DNA of 64,000 nt, from contig NZ_CP013612.1 of NCBI RefSeq assembly GCF_001482385.1, positions 186,001-250,000 on the forward strand, read 5' to 3'. Under the pieces are notes generated by a model. It was not told the origin of the DNA, ran no database searches, and saw only the letters and a list, made by a program, of their open reading frames with translations. Below, one piece after another: positions 51,628-60,404 of this stretch. The position numbers and the translations under genes are program-made. Each line of letters begins with the position of its first letter. The first letter of the stretch is position 1. This DNA is from Pseudoalteromonas rubra. Its GTDB lineage: Bacteria > Pseudomonadota > Gammaproteobacteria > Enterobacterales > Alteromonadaceae.

Positions 51628-54234
51628 ATGCTTGACTTGATGGGTAAGAAAATGGCGGGGTGGAAACCGCTGAGCGTGGTGAGTGCAGCTTTACTTATGG
51701 CTGGTTGTGGTAATAGTAATGATGATCATGCGCTTGCTAAGCATCGGGGTGTATGGGTGCAGCAGGGTACTGGTAATCTGTGGCAGTTTGATACAGATAA
51801 TTTAAGGCGTTTTCAATACAACAACTATGGATGTGTGCTGATTGAGACGCATCCATACAAAGATCTGAATGACCTGGATAAGTATCTTAAAAGTGATAAG
51901 AGTACTCTGACGCTGACTACTCATGCGACAAATGACTGGGTGTTTGCAAAGCAATCTGAAATGCGTGAGCAGTGCAATCCGAAGCAACGGCTCAGCGGTG
52001 ACGACCCCATTGCCAACTTTGAGTACTTCTGGCACACATTTAATGATTACTATGCGTTTTTTGAACTCAGAGAAATAGACTGGCAGGCGGCGTATTCGGC
52101 ATATCGGTCACAGATTAATGCTGATACCACGCCAGATCAGCTTGCAAACGTGTTTGAAGCTATGCTCGAAGACTTCGATGATGCGCATGTGTCACTGACT
52201 GATGACAAGCGCTTTGAGATCTCAGGTGAGGGCGATACAGAGTTGTATGAAGATTTAGCCTGGCTTATGCAGCAACACCATGGGGATGACTGGGAGGCGC
52301 ACATTGATCTGGCCTACAACAATCAGTTAAGTGCATTTTCTGAAATGACTAATTTGTATCTGTCGGGCAAACAACTAACCCGATATGAAAACAGCAATGC
52401 GCTGGGCTGGGGGAAACTGGATGGTAACCTCGGCTATATTCGCATAGACCGTGAGTCAGCTATGCTGGCCAGTGAAGAAACCGATGCAGACAGCTTCTTT
52501 GATGTCATTTCACAGGCAAAGCAGGATATCGAAGACACCCAAACGTTAATGCGTGAAGTGATGGAAGACCTGGCTGACAGCGATGGTATCATCATTGACC
52601 TGCGGGTTAACGATGGGGGATTTGATGGCGTGTCATTGGAAATCGCACGCTTCTTTAATGCTAAAGAGCAGACAGTGGCATATAAGCAGATCCTCAATGC
52701 TGATCATCAGCAGGATAAACAGGCGCTAACACTTAAAGCCGCACCCGAGCAGGCATATACTAAGCCCGTTTATGTACTGACTGGCGAATTGGCTTACAGC
52801 GCAGGTGAAGTGTTAACTCAAACTCTCAAATCCTTAGAGCATGTAACGCTAGTCGGCGGGGCAACTAACGGCGCGGTATCTGATGCGTTGGATTTTACAT
52901 TGCCAAATGGGTGGACTGGGTCGTTGAGCCACCAAACCTATTCTGACCTCAATAACCAGGTACTTGAAGCCGCTGGGGTAGTGCCGGATATCGCGGTGCC
53001 CGTCTATACGACAAAAGAAGTTGAATGGTCGTCGGATAACGTGCTCGATTACGCCATTCAGGCAATGGGCGCGACGCCAGGCCGGGATTTCGATTTCACC
53101 TCAGTTGACCAGGCGTTTACGCAGGGCCTGGCGGATATGGACATTCCAGGGGTTGCTGTGGCGGTCATTAAAGACGGCCAGATCATTTTTGAAAAAGGCT
53201 ACGGTATCGCAAATTTAGAGACCAATCAGCCAATGACCGTTCATGCGCCAATGAATGTAGGCTCAGCCAGTAAAGCGGTAATGGGGACAGGCTTCATGCA
53301 GTTGATAGAGCAAGGTCAGCTCAGTCTGGACACGCCGCTGGCGCAAATGAATTTGCCATTTGATATCACACATCCGAATACAGGACGCGATATCACTCTG
53401 CGCCACTTAGTGACACATACCTCAGGCATTAGTGATACACAGCTATACAATTGCAGCTACTACATCCACGGCACCAACCTGTCTTTGTATGCTCAGGGCG
53501 GACATGAGCTATGTGAAGACACCACGCTGACAGATTCGACTGAGTTCTACCAGGCATATTTACTGCCAGGTGGCCAGTATTTTACGGAGGATGTCTATCT
53601 TGGTGAAGGCAGTGTGCCGGCGGGCAGCATTCATAGCTACAGCAATGTAGGCGCAGGTCTGGCTGGATATGCGGTCGAACATTTGCTTAATATCAGCCTG
53701 GTTGACCAAATGAAGCTGAACTTATTTGCGCCTTTGGGCATGAATAATACCCATTGGGATTACACGCAGTTGCCAGAAGAAAACCCTAAAACGCCTCAGT
53801 ATACGATAGATGGCGATGGGGTTGCGCAGTACGTGCCTGAGTTCAGCTATCCGACCTTCTTTGACGGAGATCTGAATTCGTCTGCTCACGACCTGGCACG
53901 CTTGTTAATTGCTATCAGTCAGGGCGGCACACTGGATAATGTCAGGGTGTTGAGTGAGCAAAGTGTTACGGCTATGCTGTCTGTGCAAACAGAAGTACCG
54001 ACGTACTGGATGGACACACAAGGGCTCTTTTGGTTCTGGCAAGGCCCATTTGTGGGTCATGACGGAGGAGATCCGGGCACCCATACAATCATGACCTATA
54101 ACCCCTACACTAAAACGGGGATTGTGGCGCTGTCGAATGCTGAAGACGGCCACTATGGAGATGGCTCAAATATGTTGCGTTTACAGACTCACCTGGCTGC
54201 GTTTTACCGTGCCGGCGTGGCACATCAGGAGTAA
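51628..54234 (+). CDS. Lipoprotein fusing an S41 peptidase and a serine beta-lactamase-fold domain
   Basis: The 868-residue lipoprotein (lipobox LMAGC, Cys27) contains two hydrolase domains. Residues about 120-510 form an S41/C-terminal-processing-peptidase-like domain (GNLGYIRI, IIDLRVNDGGFDG, nucleophile Ser391 in LAYSAGEV). Residues about 520-868 form a beta-lactamase/PBP-like domain with Ser546-x-x-Lys549, Tyr671-Ser-Asn673 and a His811-x-Gly motif. Both active sites look complete. The Met at 51628 has AAGGA-type bases upstream, and a Met at 51610 or 51643 is possible. It is probably exposed at the outer membrane or in the periplasm. Substrates are unknown. Confidence 0.85.
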   Translation: MLDLMGKKMAGWKPLSVVSAALLMAGCGNSNDDHALAKHRGVWVQQGTGNLWQFDTDNLRRFQYNNYGCVLIETHPYKDLNDLDKYLKSDKSTLTLTTHATNDWVFAKQSEMREQCNPKQRLSGDDPIANFEYFWHTFNDYYAFFELREIDWQAAYSAYRSQINADTTPDQLANVFEAMLEDFDDAHVSLTDDKRFEISGEGDTELYEDLAWLMQQHHGDDWEAHIDLAYNNQLSAFSEMTNLYLSGKQLTRYENSNALGWGKLDGNLGYIRIDRESAMLASEETDADSFFDVISQAKQDIEDTQTLMREVMEDLADSDGIIIDLRVNDGGFDGVSLEIARFFNAKEQTVAYKQILNADHQQDKQALTLKAAPEQAYTKPVYVLTGELAYSAGEVLTQTLKSLEHVTLVGGATNGAVSDALDFTLPNGWTGSLSHQTYSDLNNQVLEAAGVVPDIAVPVYTTKEVEWSSDNVLDYAIQAMGATPGRDFDFTSVDQAFTQGLADMDIPGVAVAVIKDGQIIFEKGYGIANLETNQPMTVHAPMNVGSASKAVMGTGFMQLIEQGQLSLDTPLAQMNLPFDITHPNTGRDITLRHLVTHTSGISDTQLYNCSYYIHGTNLSLYAQGGHELCEDTTLTDSTEFYQAYLLPGGQYFTEDVYLGEGSVPAGSIHSYSNVGAGLAGYAVEHLLNISLVDQMKLNLFAPLGMNNTHWDYTQLPEENPKTPQYTIDGDGVAQYVPEFSYPTFFDGDLNSSAHDLARLLIAISQGGTLDNVRVLSEQSVTAMLSVQTEVPTYWMDTQGLFWFWQGPFVGHDGGDPGTHTIMTYNPYTKTGIVALSNAEDGHYGDGSNMLRLQTHLAAFYRAGVAHQE

Positions 54235-54255
54235 CACACAATAGTGATACCTAAG

Positions 54256-54279
54256 TAAGGAGGGCTTATGCCCTCCTTA
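54256..54279. terminator. Bidirectional terminator
   Basis: A 10-bp perfect stem (TAAGGAGGGC / GCCCTCCTTA) with a TTAT loop lies between the fused hydrolase stop and the convergent lipoprotein stop. A/T-rich flanks on both sides suit termination in both directions. Confidence 0.85.
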
Positions 54280-54684
54280 TTATAACAGGGTAAACCCTTG
54301 GGGGGCTTTTGGCGCTTCAAACTGATACAGGTTGACATAAATGGTCACCGGCTTTTTCTGACCTTGATAGCTGAGTTCATACTTATCCAACATACCACCG
54401 CCAAATGGCATAGATTTATCTTCAAACGGACAACAGCTGCCAAGCCGCTTTACCTGCACAAGCTCGCCATTGGGGCCCGAGAGGCTCTGAAAATACTCTA
54501 TATGGCTGCCTTCATACATAGAACCACGTAAAAAGCCGCCAAGTTTGACAGGTTTATGGGCGACATAGCCATATTGAGGATCGCTTGCGGTAAATGCAGC
54601 CTCTCCCTTGATGCCAGGATAGCGTGAAGTGCTCTGACAACCGCTTAACAGCGCTAAAAATATGACGAGGAATGCGTGTTTCAT
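54280..54684 (-). CDS. Small lipoprotein with GSCC motif
   Basis: The 134-residue lipoprotein (MKHAFLVIFLALLSGC, lipobox LSGC) has a mature part with YGYVAHKPVKLGGF, SLSGPNGELVQVKRLGSCCPFE and GGGMLDKYEL blocks. I recall this architecture from conserved gammaproteobacterial lipoproteins that are often misnamed after an aldolase; no enzymatic activity is evident here. The adjacent Cys pair may be redox-active or form disulfides. It is the last gene of a three-gene unit with 4-base overlaps. Confidence 0.7.
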   Translation of the reverse strand: MKHAFLVIFLALLSGCQSTSRYPGIKGEAAFTASDPQYGYVAHKPVKLGGFLRGSMYEGSHIEYFQSLSGPNGELVQVKRLGSCCPFEDKSMPFGGGMLDKYELSYQGQKKPVTIYVNLYQFEAPKAPQGFTLL

Positions 54685-55205
54685 ATCAGATTTCCTGTGG
54701 TGAATTTATAGACGTTATTATTGATTGTATTGCCAAATGCTTCAAAACTGAGAGTACCTATTTGTTTTGCGCCAAGCCGATGGTAAAACTGGTTCGCGGC
54801 GTTTTCTGTCCAGGTGTAAAGCCACACAGGCGTACCAAATTTCCTGGCGGTCTCCTTTAATAAGGCACGCCCTACACCTGTGCCCTGACATGACTTGAGC
54901 ACATAAAGCGTGTCAATTTCATAGCCATTGTGCGGCGTCTGATAGTGGCTGGCCAGGTTAAGCAGAATATAGCCTTGTAACAGGCCACTTTTTTCTCCAA
55001 CAAGTAGTTGATAATCAGGCTGTTCGAGTAATGACTGAAAATAGGACACTTTGAAAGTGCTGTTTACGTATTCAAGGTACTCTGAACGGAGCCCGTCTAT
55101 GGCGTATGTGTCCAGCCAAACCTCAGCAGACAGCTGGGCCAGGTTCTGACAGTCCTGCACTGTAGCATTGCGGATCATCAGGGCAGCTTTGTTGTCTTTA
55201 TTCAT
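54681..55205 (-). CDS. GNAT-family N-acetyltransferase
   Basis: The 174-residue protein has the GNAT fold: IRNATVQDCQNLAQLSAEVW at the start and the acetyl-CoA pyrophosphate loop CQGTGVGRALLKETA near residue 105-120, followed by VWLYTWTENAANQFYHRLGAKQIG. It acetylates a small molecule or protein N-terminus or side chain in the cytoplasm. The substrate is unknown. It overlaps both neighbours by four bases (ATGA), so expression is coupled to the DoxX-like membrane protein and the small lipoprotein. Confidence 0.88.
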   Translation of the reverse strand: MNKDNKAALMIRNATVQDCQNLAQLSAEVWLDTYAIDGLRSEYLEYVNSTFKVSYFQSLLEQPDYQLLVGEKSGLLQGYILLNLASHYQTPHNGYEIDTLYVLKSCQGTGVGRALLKETARKFGTPVWLYTWTENAANQFYHRLGAKQIGTLSFEAFGNTINNNVYKFTTGNLI

Positions 55206-55585
55206 CGCTCCTTGACCTGTTTCGACGGATGGGTAGGTAGTAATAAAGCGCTCAGCACAATCAGGGACAGGTTAGTGGTTACCGGATTAAATGCTTGGAA
55301 CAAAACTACAGGTTGTAGTACTGCAACCGCCAGTAGTAATCCAACTAATACTAGAATATTGAGGTAGATAATGGCTGGTGTTCGATACCAGATGTAGAAC
55401 ACAGCGGCCCAGATTATTTCTCCAATGCCCGCAAAGCGTATCAACAGATGCGTTAAATCGTCTTCCAGGCCCAGGCTGGAAGAAATCTGCCATTCAAGTG
55501 GCGCAATATGGAGTAATTTGGGAACTAAGCCGTGATAAAACCAGGCGAAAGCGATTGTTAAACGGGCTAATAGAGTAATGGGCAT
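55202..55585 (-). CDS. DoxX-like membrane protein
   Basis: The 127-residue protein has four hydrophobic segments and the DoxX-like opening LLARLTIAFAWFYHGLVPKLLHI, with GIGEIIWAAVFYIWYRTPAI in the middle. DoxX-like proteins are small inner-membrane proteins of quinone or thiosulfate-linked metabolism in some organisms, and mostly of unknown role. It is the first gene of the three-gene unit. The 105-base gap upstream to the divergent beta-lactamase-fold gene holds both promoters. Confidence 0.75.
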   Translation of the reverse strand: MPITLLARLTIAFAWFYHGLVPKLLHIAPLEWQISSSLGLEDDLTHLLIRFAGIGEIIWAAVFYIWYRTPAIIYLNILVLVGLLLAVAVLQPVVLFQAFNPVTTNLSLIVLSALLLPTHPSKQVKER

Positions 55586-55690
55586 AGGGAGTAACGTATA
55601 AAATTCATATAGATATATTACCCAGTGTATGTATTTGTTCCGGAATTTAAAGTAATTTGAACAAACTTTACTACGCAGGGAGCCAAATAA

Positions 55691-56908
55691 ATGGATATTA
55701 GGAAGTTACAAATCAGCGTCTGGCTTGTCGTACTGCTCCTGTTAGTCAGTGGTTGCAGCAGGGGTCAGACGATAGACCCTGTTAAAGCAGAATATGCTGA
55801 CAGTGACTTACATCAACACATGGATCTTTTGCTCGCGGGTTTAGTATCGGACTTTATTCCCGGCGTGAGTGTTTATATTGAAACGCCGAATGGCGAATAC
55901 GCTGCCAGTGCAGGATATGCAGATCTGGATACACTGGCGCCTATGACCAGCCAGAGCCGGATCCCTAATGGGAGTGCGGGAAAAAAGCTGATTGGATTAC
56001 TGGGGGCCATACTGGACGATAAGCAGTTATTTAGTCTCGATGAGCCGGTATTACCCTGGGTGCCCAAAGATATGACAGGCCGCATTCAGAATCTTGAACT
56101 CATGACATTGCGTCGGCTGCTTAATCACAGCTCTGGAATCTATGAGTACAATGATGTGGGGGAGCTGGATTTTATTCGGGCGCAACTTGCAGACAAAGTA
56201 CATCGCAAAGGCAACCGGTTTGCACTGCAGTTTGTTCTGGATCAGTCACCTTATTTTGAACCAGGTGAGGGTTTTGCCTATTCAAATTCCGGCTATGTAC
56301 TGGCAGGCATGGTGATCGAAAACAAGTTAAAACAGCCTCTTGGTCGACTATTGCACGAGCATGTACTTGAGCCGCTGGGTTTAACTGAAACCTTTATTAA
56401 AGGGTATGACAGTGCGGCTGATGACGTAGCATCTGGTTATTTTTTCAATATGAGTGAGCCTGACTTTGTGCTGCCATACCGTCAGCGATACAACACCAGG
56501 CAATTGATTGTGAATACGGCATTGGCAGATGCGCCGGTTGCATCCAGTGCGCAGGATATGGCAAAGCTACTCAAATCCATTATTGTCAAAAAGCAGCCTG
56601 TTAACGAACGTATTTATCGCAATATGGTCGGTGACAGGCATCTACAAACGGCCCGTTGGTTGCCTATTTTTATGGATGGGGCTTTGTATTATGGTTTAGG
56701 AGTGATGGTTGAAAAGCATGAAGACGGCGTTTTATACCATCATGGCGGCAATGAGTTTGGTTATATCACACAAAGTGTTTATCTGGCCGAGCAGGACGTG
56801 GCGATTGGGCTGATCGCCAATTGCGGTGCGCAGGATGAGTGCGATGAACCGGTTATTACGCTGACTCAGGCACTGATCACGCATTTTATCGCTAATAATA
56901 GCGACTAA
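55691..56908 (+). CDS. Beta-lactamase/PBP-fold serine hydrolase lipoprotein
   Basis: The 405-residue lipoprotein (LLLVSGC, Cys22) has class C/DD-peptidase-like motifs: Ser95-x-x-Lys98 in NGSAGKKL, YSNSGYVL, and HHGGNEFG in place of KTG. Members act as DD-carboxypeptidases, esterases or, less often, beta-lactamases. The family member cannot be placed more precisely. Its 3' end overlaps the convergent PaiB-like gene by 17 bases. It is unrelated in sequence to the larger S41-fusion except in the shared fold. Confidence 0.85.
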   Translation: MDIRKLQISVWLVVLLLLVSGCSRGQTIDPVKAEYADSDLHQHMDLLLAGLVSDFIPGVSVYIETPNGEYAASAGYADLDTLAPMTSQSRIPNGSAGKKLIGLLGAILDDKQLFSLDEPVLPWVPKDMTGRIQNLELMTLRRLLNHSSGIYEYNDVGELDFIRAQLADKVHRKGNRFALQFVLDQSPYFEPGEGFAYSNSGYVLAGMVIENKLKQPLGRLLHEHVLEPLGLTETFIKGYDSAADDVASGYFFNMSEPDFVLPYRQRYNTRQLIVNTALADAPVASSAQDMAKLLKSIIVKKQPVNERIYRNMVGDRHLQTARWLPIFMDGALYYGLGVMVEKHEDGVLYHHGGNEFGYITQSVYLAEQDVAIGLIANCGAQDECDEPVITLTQALITHFIANNSD

Positions 56909-57467
56909 GTGGGTTCCCCTGAGTTTCTAGCAGGTGTGCTATGTTCTGTCGGGTTTCGTCACTTTTATTCTGGCTCAGCTTAAATGTGCCTGTGATTGAC
57001 TCAATCTCAATTTTGAAAAAAAACAGCTGCGAAAATAACTTCGTGATTTGATTTTCACTGAGCATGGACATATCCCAGGGGTTAACGGGCGACTCAAATT
57101 GTTTTAGCTGTTGGCGTATTGCTGAGCGTTTCTCCTCTGGGTTTGTGATTTGTGTGAGTTGTCCTCTAATATGCGCTGTGGCGTAGTCCCAGGTTGGCAG
57201 CGGCAGGCCTTTTACCTGACCGGGAGATAAGTATGCATCCGGCCCTCTGAACAACACCTGTAGATGGACTTTATCCTGTTGTGTAAGCGGGTTCGCTGGA
57301 TTTGAATGCCCTAACAGGTGGGTTTTGTCATGGTTTAGGCTCAAAGACATGTGAACAAAAGGGGTGTCTGAGTTTGGGATAACTAAGGTTGCCAGTGGAT
57401 GTTCATCTATCAGTTGCCAAAGGCGTTCGGTATTTTGCTCTGCAAAAGCGTTGCGTGGATAACTCAT
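56892..57467 (-). CDS. PaiB-type FMN-binding protein
   Basis: The 191-residue protein has the PaiB/FMN-binding split-barrel signature: ERLWQLIDEHPLATLVIP, HLLGHSNPANPLTQQ, VLFRGPDAYLSPGQV and LPTWDYATAHIRGQL. B. subtilis PaiB is annotated as a negative regulator of sporulation and protease genes, and in other bacteria the protein is an FMN-binding protein of uncertain role. It overlaps the upstream GNAT gene by four bases, echoing the paiA-paiB acetyltransferase pairing known in Bacillus. Confidence 0.88.
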   Translation of the reverse strand: MSYPRNAFAEQNTERLWQLIDEHPLATLVIPNSDTPFVHMSLSLNHDKTHLLGHSNPANPLTQQDKVHLQVLFRGPDAYLSPGQVKGLPLPTWDYATAHIRGQLTQITNPEEKRSAIRQQLKQFESPVNPWDMSMLSENQITKLFSQLFFFKIEIESITGTFKLSQNKSDETRQNIAHLLETQGNPLSRYY

Positions 57468-58039
57468 AACCAGCCCTCCAGTTTACTTTTTACGTCAGGC
57501 CACATGTCATCAGTGATCACAAACTGGGCGGTGTTACGAAAGGCATCAGGTGCGACACGCTGATCTTTGAGTATAATTCCTTCAAATTGTGCGCCCAGGC
57601 GGGAAATTGCTGAACGCGATGTCTGATTGTGTTCGTGTGTGCGCAGTTGCACGCGCACCAGACCCAATGTTTCAAAGGCATGTTTCAGTAACAGATATTT
57701 TGCATGGGTATTGATATGGCTACGTTGCCATTGTTCGCCAATAAAGGTGTGGCCTATTTCAGCACTGAGGTTGGTTTTGTGTAACCTGAATAAGCGGGTG
57801 CTGCCTGCTACCTGGTTGCTGTGTTTGTCGATGATCACCAGAGGCAACTGAACATCTGGGTCAAATTGCGCTGAGTGTTCAAACCAGTGTGTTAGCGCTT
57901 CATCCGACTTGCAGTAATTGTCTAGTACCCAAGTCCATAACTTGGTCTGCTCAGCGAAGCCACGTAAATGTGGCAGATGTTCACGAGAAAGTGGCTCTAG
58001 TCGTACTTTGTCTGATCCCAGCGTAATTTGCTTCAACAT
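57464..58039 (-). CDS. RimJ/RimL-type GNAT acetyltransferase
   Basis: The 191-residue protein has the RimJ/RimL-like GNAT pattern: VRLEPLSREHLPHLRGFAEQ at the start, IGHTFIGEQWQRSHINTHAKYLLLKHAFE with the pyrophosphate-loop region, and LGLVRVQLRTHEHNQTSRSAISRLGAQFEG. It likely acetylates a small molecule or protein. It is the first gene of the GNAT-PaiB pair and is divergent from a MocR regulator 130 bases away, which probably controls it. Confidence 0.85.
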   Translation of the reverse strand: MLKQITLGSDKVRLEPLSREHLPHLRGFAEQTKLWTWVLDNYCKSDEALTHWFEHSAQFDPDVQLPLVIIDKHSNQVAGSTRLFRLHKTNLSAEIGHTFIGEQWQRSHINTHAKYLLLKHAFETLGLVRVQLRTHEHNQTSRSAISRLGAQFEGIILKDQRVAPDAFRNTAQFVITDDMWPDVKSKLEGWL

Positions 58040-58107
58040 AAGTCTTTACTCCAATAACTGTGTTTCAACTAGGCTCAGCTTAGTCTTTTCTGGTAGGTTA
58101 TAAACAA

Positions 58108-58157
58108 CCAGAATTCTATTTTTAACTAGACCAGATTGGTTTATTCCAGACTTGGTT
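58108..58157. promoter_or_regulatory. CCAGA-type repeats in the divergent MocR/GNAT control region
   Basis: CCAGA starts at 58108, 58131 and 58146. The last two are part of longer related strings CCAGATTGGTT and CCAGACTTGGTT. They lie between the divergent GNAT-PaiB unit and the MocR gene, so they are candidate MocR sites, which are typically direct repeats. Confidence 0.4.
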
Positions 58158-58169
58158 GGGAGAAAAAGC

Positions 58170-59609
58170 ATGTTGACCGGTGTACCACTGACTCAGGATT
58201 CACCCAAGCACATACAATTGGCCGAACAGATCTGTGTTGCAATTAAGCTGGGGCATCTGCGGCCTAACGATCCGCTGCCATCGGCCAGAAAGCTTGCGCA
58301 GTTATATGGCATTAATCGCCATACAGTGATGACCGCATTGCAAAATTTGGTGGCTCAGGGTTGGCTGTCCTCCGAGCAAAGGCGCGGTTACCGGGTTAAT
58401 CAGGCCTTGCCGATTGAGTCCAGTCAGCACATTGCAAAGCCAAGCGCGCAGGCCAGGGACATACAAGCTGATTTTGCGTTATCGCTGTCGGCAGGCGAGC
58501 TAAGTGAAAGAGAAAATACTCAGTATGAGTATAGTTTTGCCGGAGGCCTGGCTGATCTGATGGAATTTCCCTACGATGAATTTCGCCGTCATCTTGGTCA
58601 GGCTTGCCGTGCCGTAAATGTTGCGCAACTGCACTACGGTAATTGCAGCGGTGAGCCGGCTTTGAAGCAACAGCTGCGCCACTATCTGCGCCGTGCTCGC
58701 GGCTTAGAATGTGATGATCTGCTGGTGTGTAATGGCTCTCAGGAGGCGTTGTTTTTGATTGCCAAAGCCTTTATCAGAAGCGGCGAGGGCGTAGCGGTGG
58801 AATCACTGGGCTACCCGCCGGCACATCGTGCGTTTGAGGCATGCGGTGCGACATTGCACGGTATTGCCCAGGATAAAGAAGGGCTGAGTGTCGACAGCCT
58901 GCGCACCTGCTTCGAACAGAATCGGATTAAACTGCTGTATTTAACGCCCTTGCACCAGTACCCGACTATGGTGACCTTATCCATTGGACGCCGGATGGCG
59001 ATTTACCAGCTATGTGCAGAATATGGTGTGTTTATCATTGAGGACGATTATGACCATGAGTTTCATTATCGCTGCCCACCGTTGCAGCCAATGGCTGCGA
59101 GTGATCCTCATGGGATTGTGATTTATGTCTCGACGTTTTCGAAAATCATGTTTGCCGGCGCCAGAATGGGCTATTTGGTGGCCAGAGCGGACGTACTGAG
59201 TGAATTGATATCACTAAAGCAATTGATGAATCACAAAAACGATATCCTATTGCAAATGGCTTTAGCAAACTGGATGGCCAGCGGTGAGTTTGAACGTCAT
59301 TTAAGACGTATGACCAAGCGCTATCAGGCTCGATGTGATGCATTGGCGTCTGAGCTACAACGCTATCAGCAGTCCGGGTATCCATTGACCTTTACTGTGC
59401 CAGATGGCGGTATGGCATTTTGGGTGAATACACATCAGGATGTATCTCGTTTGAGTGCCCGTGCCGCTGAGTTGGGGGTTTATGTTCAGACCGAAGCTGA
59501 ATTCTGGCGGTTTCCACAACAACACTATACCCATATTCGTCTTGGTTTTGCCGGACAAAATGAAGACAAAATGCGAACAGGGTTATCGCGCATCATCTCG
59601 TTACTTTGA
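58170..59609 (+). CDS. MocR-type regulator, divergent from GNAT-PaiB
   Basis: The 479-residue protein has an N-terminal GntR winged helix (SPKHIQLAEQICVAIKLGHLRPNDPLPSARKLAQLYGINRHTVMTALQNL) and a C-terminal aminotransferase-like domain with PLP Lys in VSTFSKIMFAGARMGYL and EDDYDHEF. MocR regulators bind PLP and control adjacent genes, frequently with GNAT or PaiB-like proteins as neighbours. GGGAG at eight bases supports the Met at 58170 over the TTG at 58152. The 327 bases after its stop show no other gene. Confidence 0.87.
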   Translation: MLTGVPLTQDSPKHIQLAEQICVAIKLGHLRPNDPLPSARKLAQLYGINRHTVMTALQNLVAQGWLSSEQRRGYRVNQALPIESSQHIAKPSAQARDIQADFALSLSAGELSERENTQYEYSFAGGLADLMEFPYDEFRRHLGQACRAVNVAQLHYGNCSGEPALKQQLRHYLRRARGLECDDLLVCNGSQEALFLIAKAFIRSGEGVAVESLGYPPAHRAFEACGATLHGIAQDKEGLSVDSLRTCFEQNRIKLLYLTPLHQYPTMVTLSIGRRMAIYQLCAEYGVFIIEDDYDHEFHYRCPPLQPMAASDPHGIVIYVSTFSKIMFAGARMGYLVARADVLSELISLKQLMNHKNDILLQMALANWMASGEFERHLRRMTKRYQARCDALASELQRYQQSGYPLTFTVPDGGMAFWVNTHQDVSRLSARAAELGVYVQTEAEFWRFPQQHYTHIRLGFAGQNEDKMRTGLSRIISLL

Positions 59610-59936
59610 ATGCTGAATGACGTTCAATAAATCGCTGGCATATGAAATTCAGACCCGATTATAACCCGGAGTGCTCAATTATTAGTGCAATGAATAATAT
59701 ATTCATGCCAAGCAATAATTTAATGAAAAATATTTCCGTTAATCGTAAGTGTTTGAGGGGGTGCAATTGATGAGTGAAAATATAACCAAAGTGTAACCAA
59801 TTTGTTTTTATTGTGTCCTTTGGTTTTTTAAATGTTGACTTTTGCGCGTTGTTGCAGCTATTTTCATTAACGAATGTTGAAATTATTGTTTCATTTCAAT
59901 GTCAAATGGTTCACAACAATGATAAGGATAATAACT

Positions 59937-60308
59937 ATGAAGACAACAATAAAAGCTTTCGCGCTCGTCGCAGGTACTCTGTTTGCGGGTTCTGCCTTTT
60001 CTGCACAGGTTGTATGTGACGTCTACCCAAAATCTAATGGCAGCAGTTGGGGTAATGGTACGGCTAACTGCTCTGGCTTTGATTATTCATTCGGCAGTTC
60101 AACCAATGGTCGTTATTACTTGAAAGACGTAACTAAGTCTATCCAGGAAGTACGCTGGGAAGGCGATGCGCGATGCACCGGTGGTACTAGCTGCAACGCG
60201 ACGATTCGGGCGTACGCTAATAATAGCGCATCAGCACTGATCCTATATAAAGACGGCACCTGGGAAAGAACTAACTCGGCAAATGCGTTTTACGAAACGG
60301 GTCGCTAG
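59937..60308 (+). CDS. Small exported protein, tandem paralogue A
   Basis: The 123-residue protein has a signal peptide (MKTTIKAFALVAGTLFAGSAFSA) followed by a beta-rich mature part of about 100 residues with four Cys (VVCDV, TANCSG, ARCTG, SCNAT) and the closing ILYKDGTWERTN. I do not recognise the family. It is followed 468 bases downstream (start to start) by a close paralogue. The long frame from 59874 is rejected because AAGGATAATAACT precedes the Met at 59937 and the leader fits the signal peptide. A small secreted disulfide protein, possibly a toxin, inhibitor or adhesin, is only a guess. Confidence 0.75.
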   Translation: MKTTIKAFALVAGTLFAGSAFSAQVVCDVYPKSNGSSWGNGTANCSGFDYSFGSSTNGRYYLKDVTKSIQEVRWEGDARCTGGTSCNATIRAYANNSASALILYKDGTWERTNSANAFYETGR

Positions 60309-60404
60309 GATATTGCCTGACATTGTCGCAATGACGTGGTGAGCGCCTATTAGCGCGGCAATGAATAGCTTTGTCTCATTCTACTATCAATAAGGAATAT
60401 ATCT

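Noticed and set aside
55873..56085. 70-residue minus-strand frame
   Set aside because: It is a shadow of the beta-lactamase-fold lipoprotein gene.
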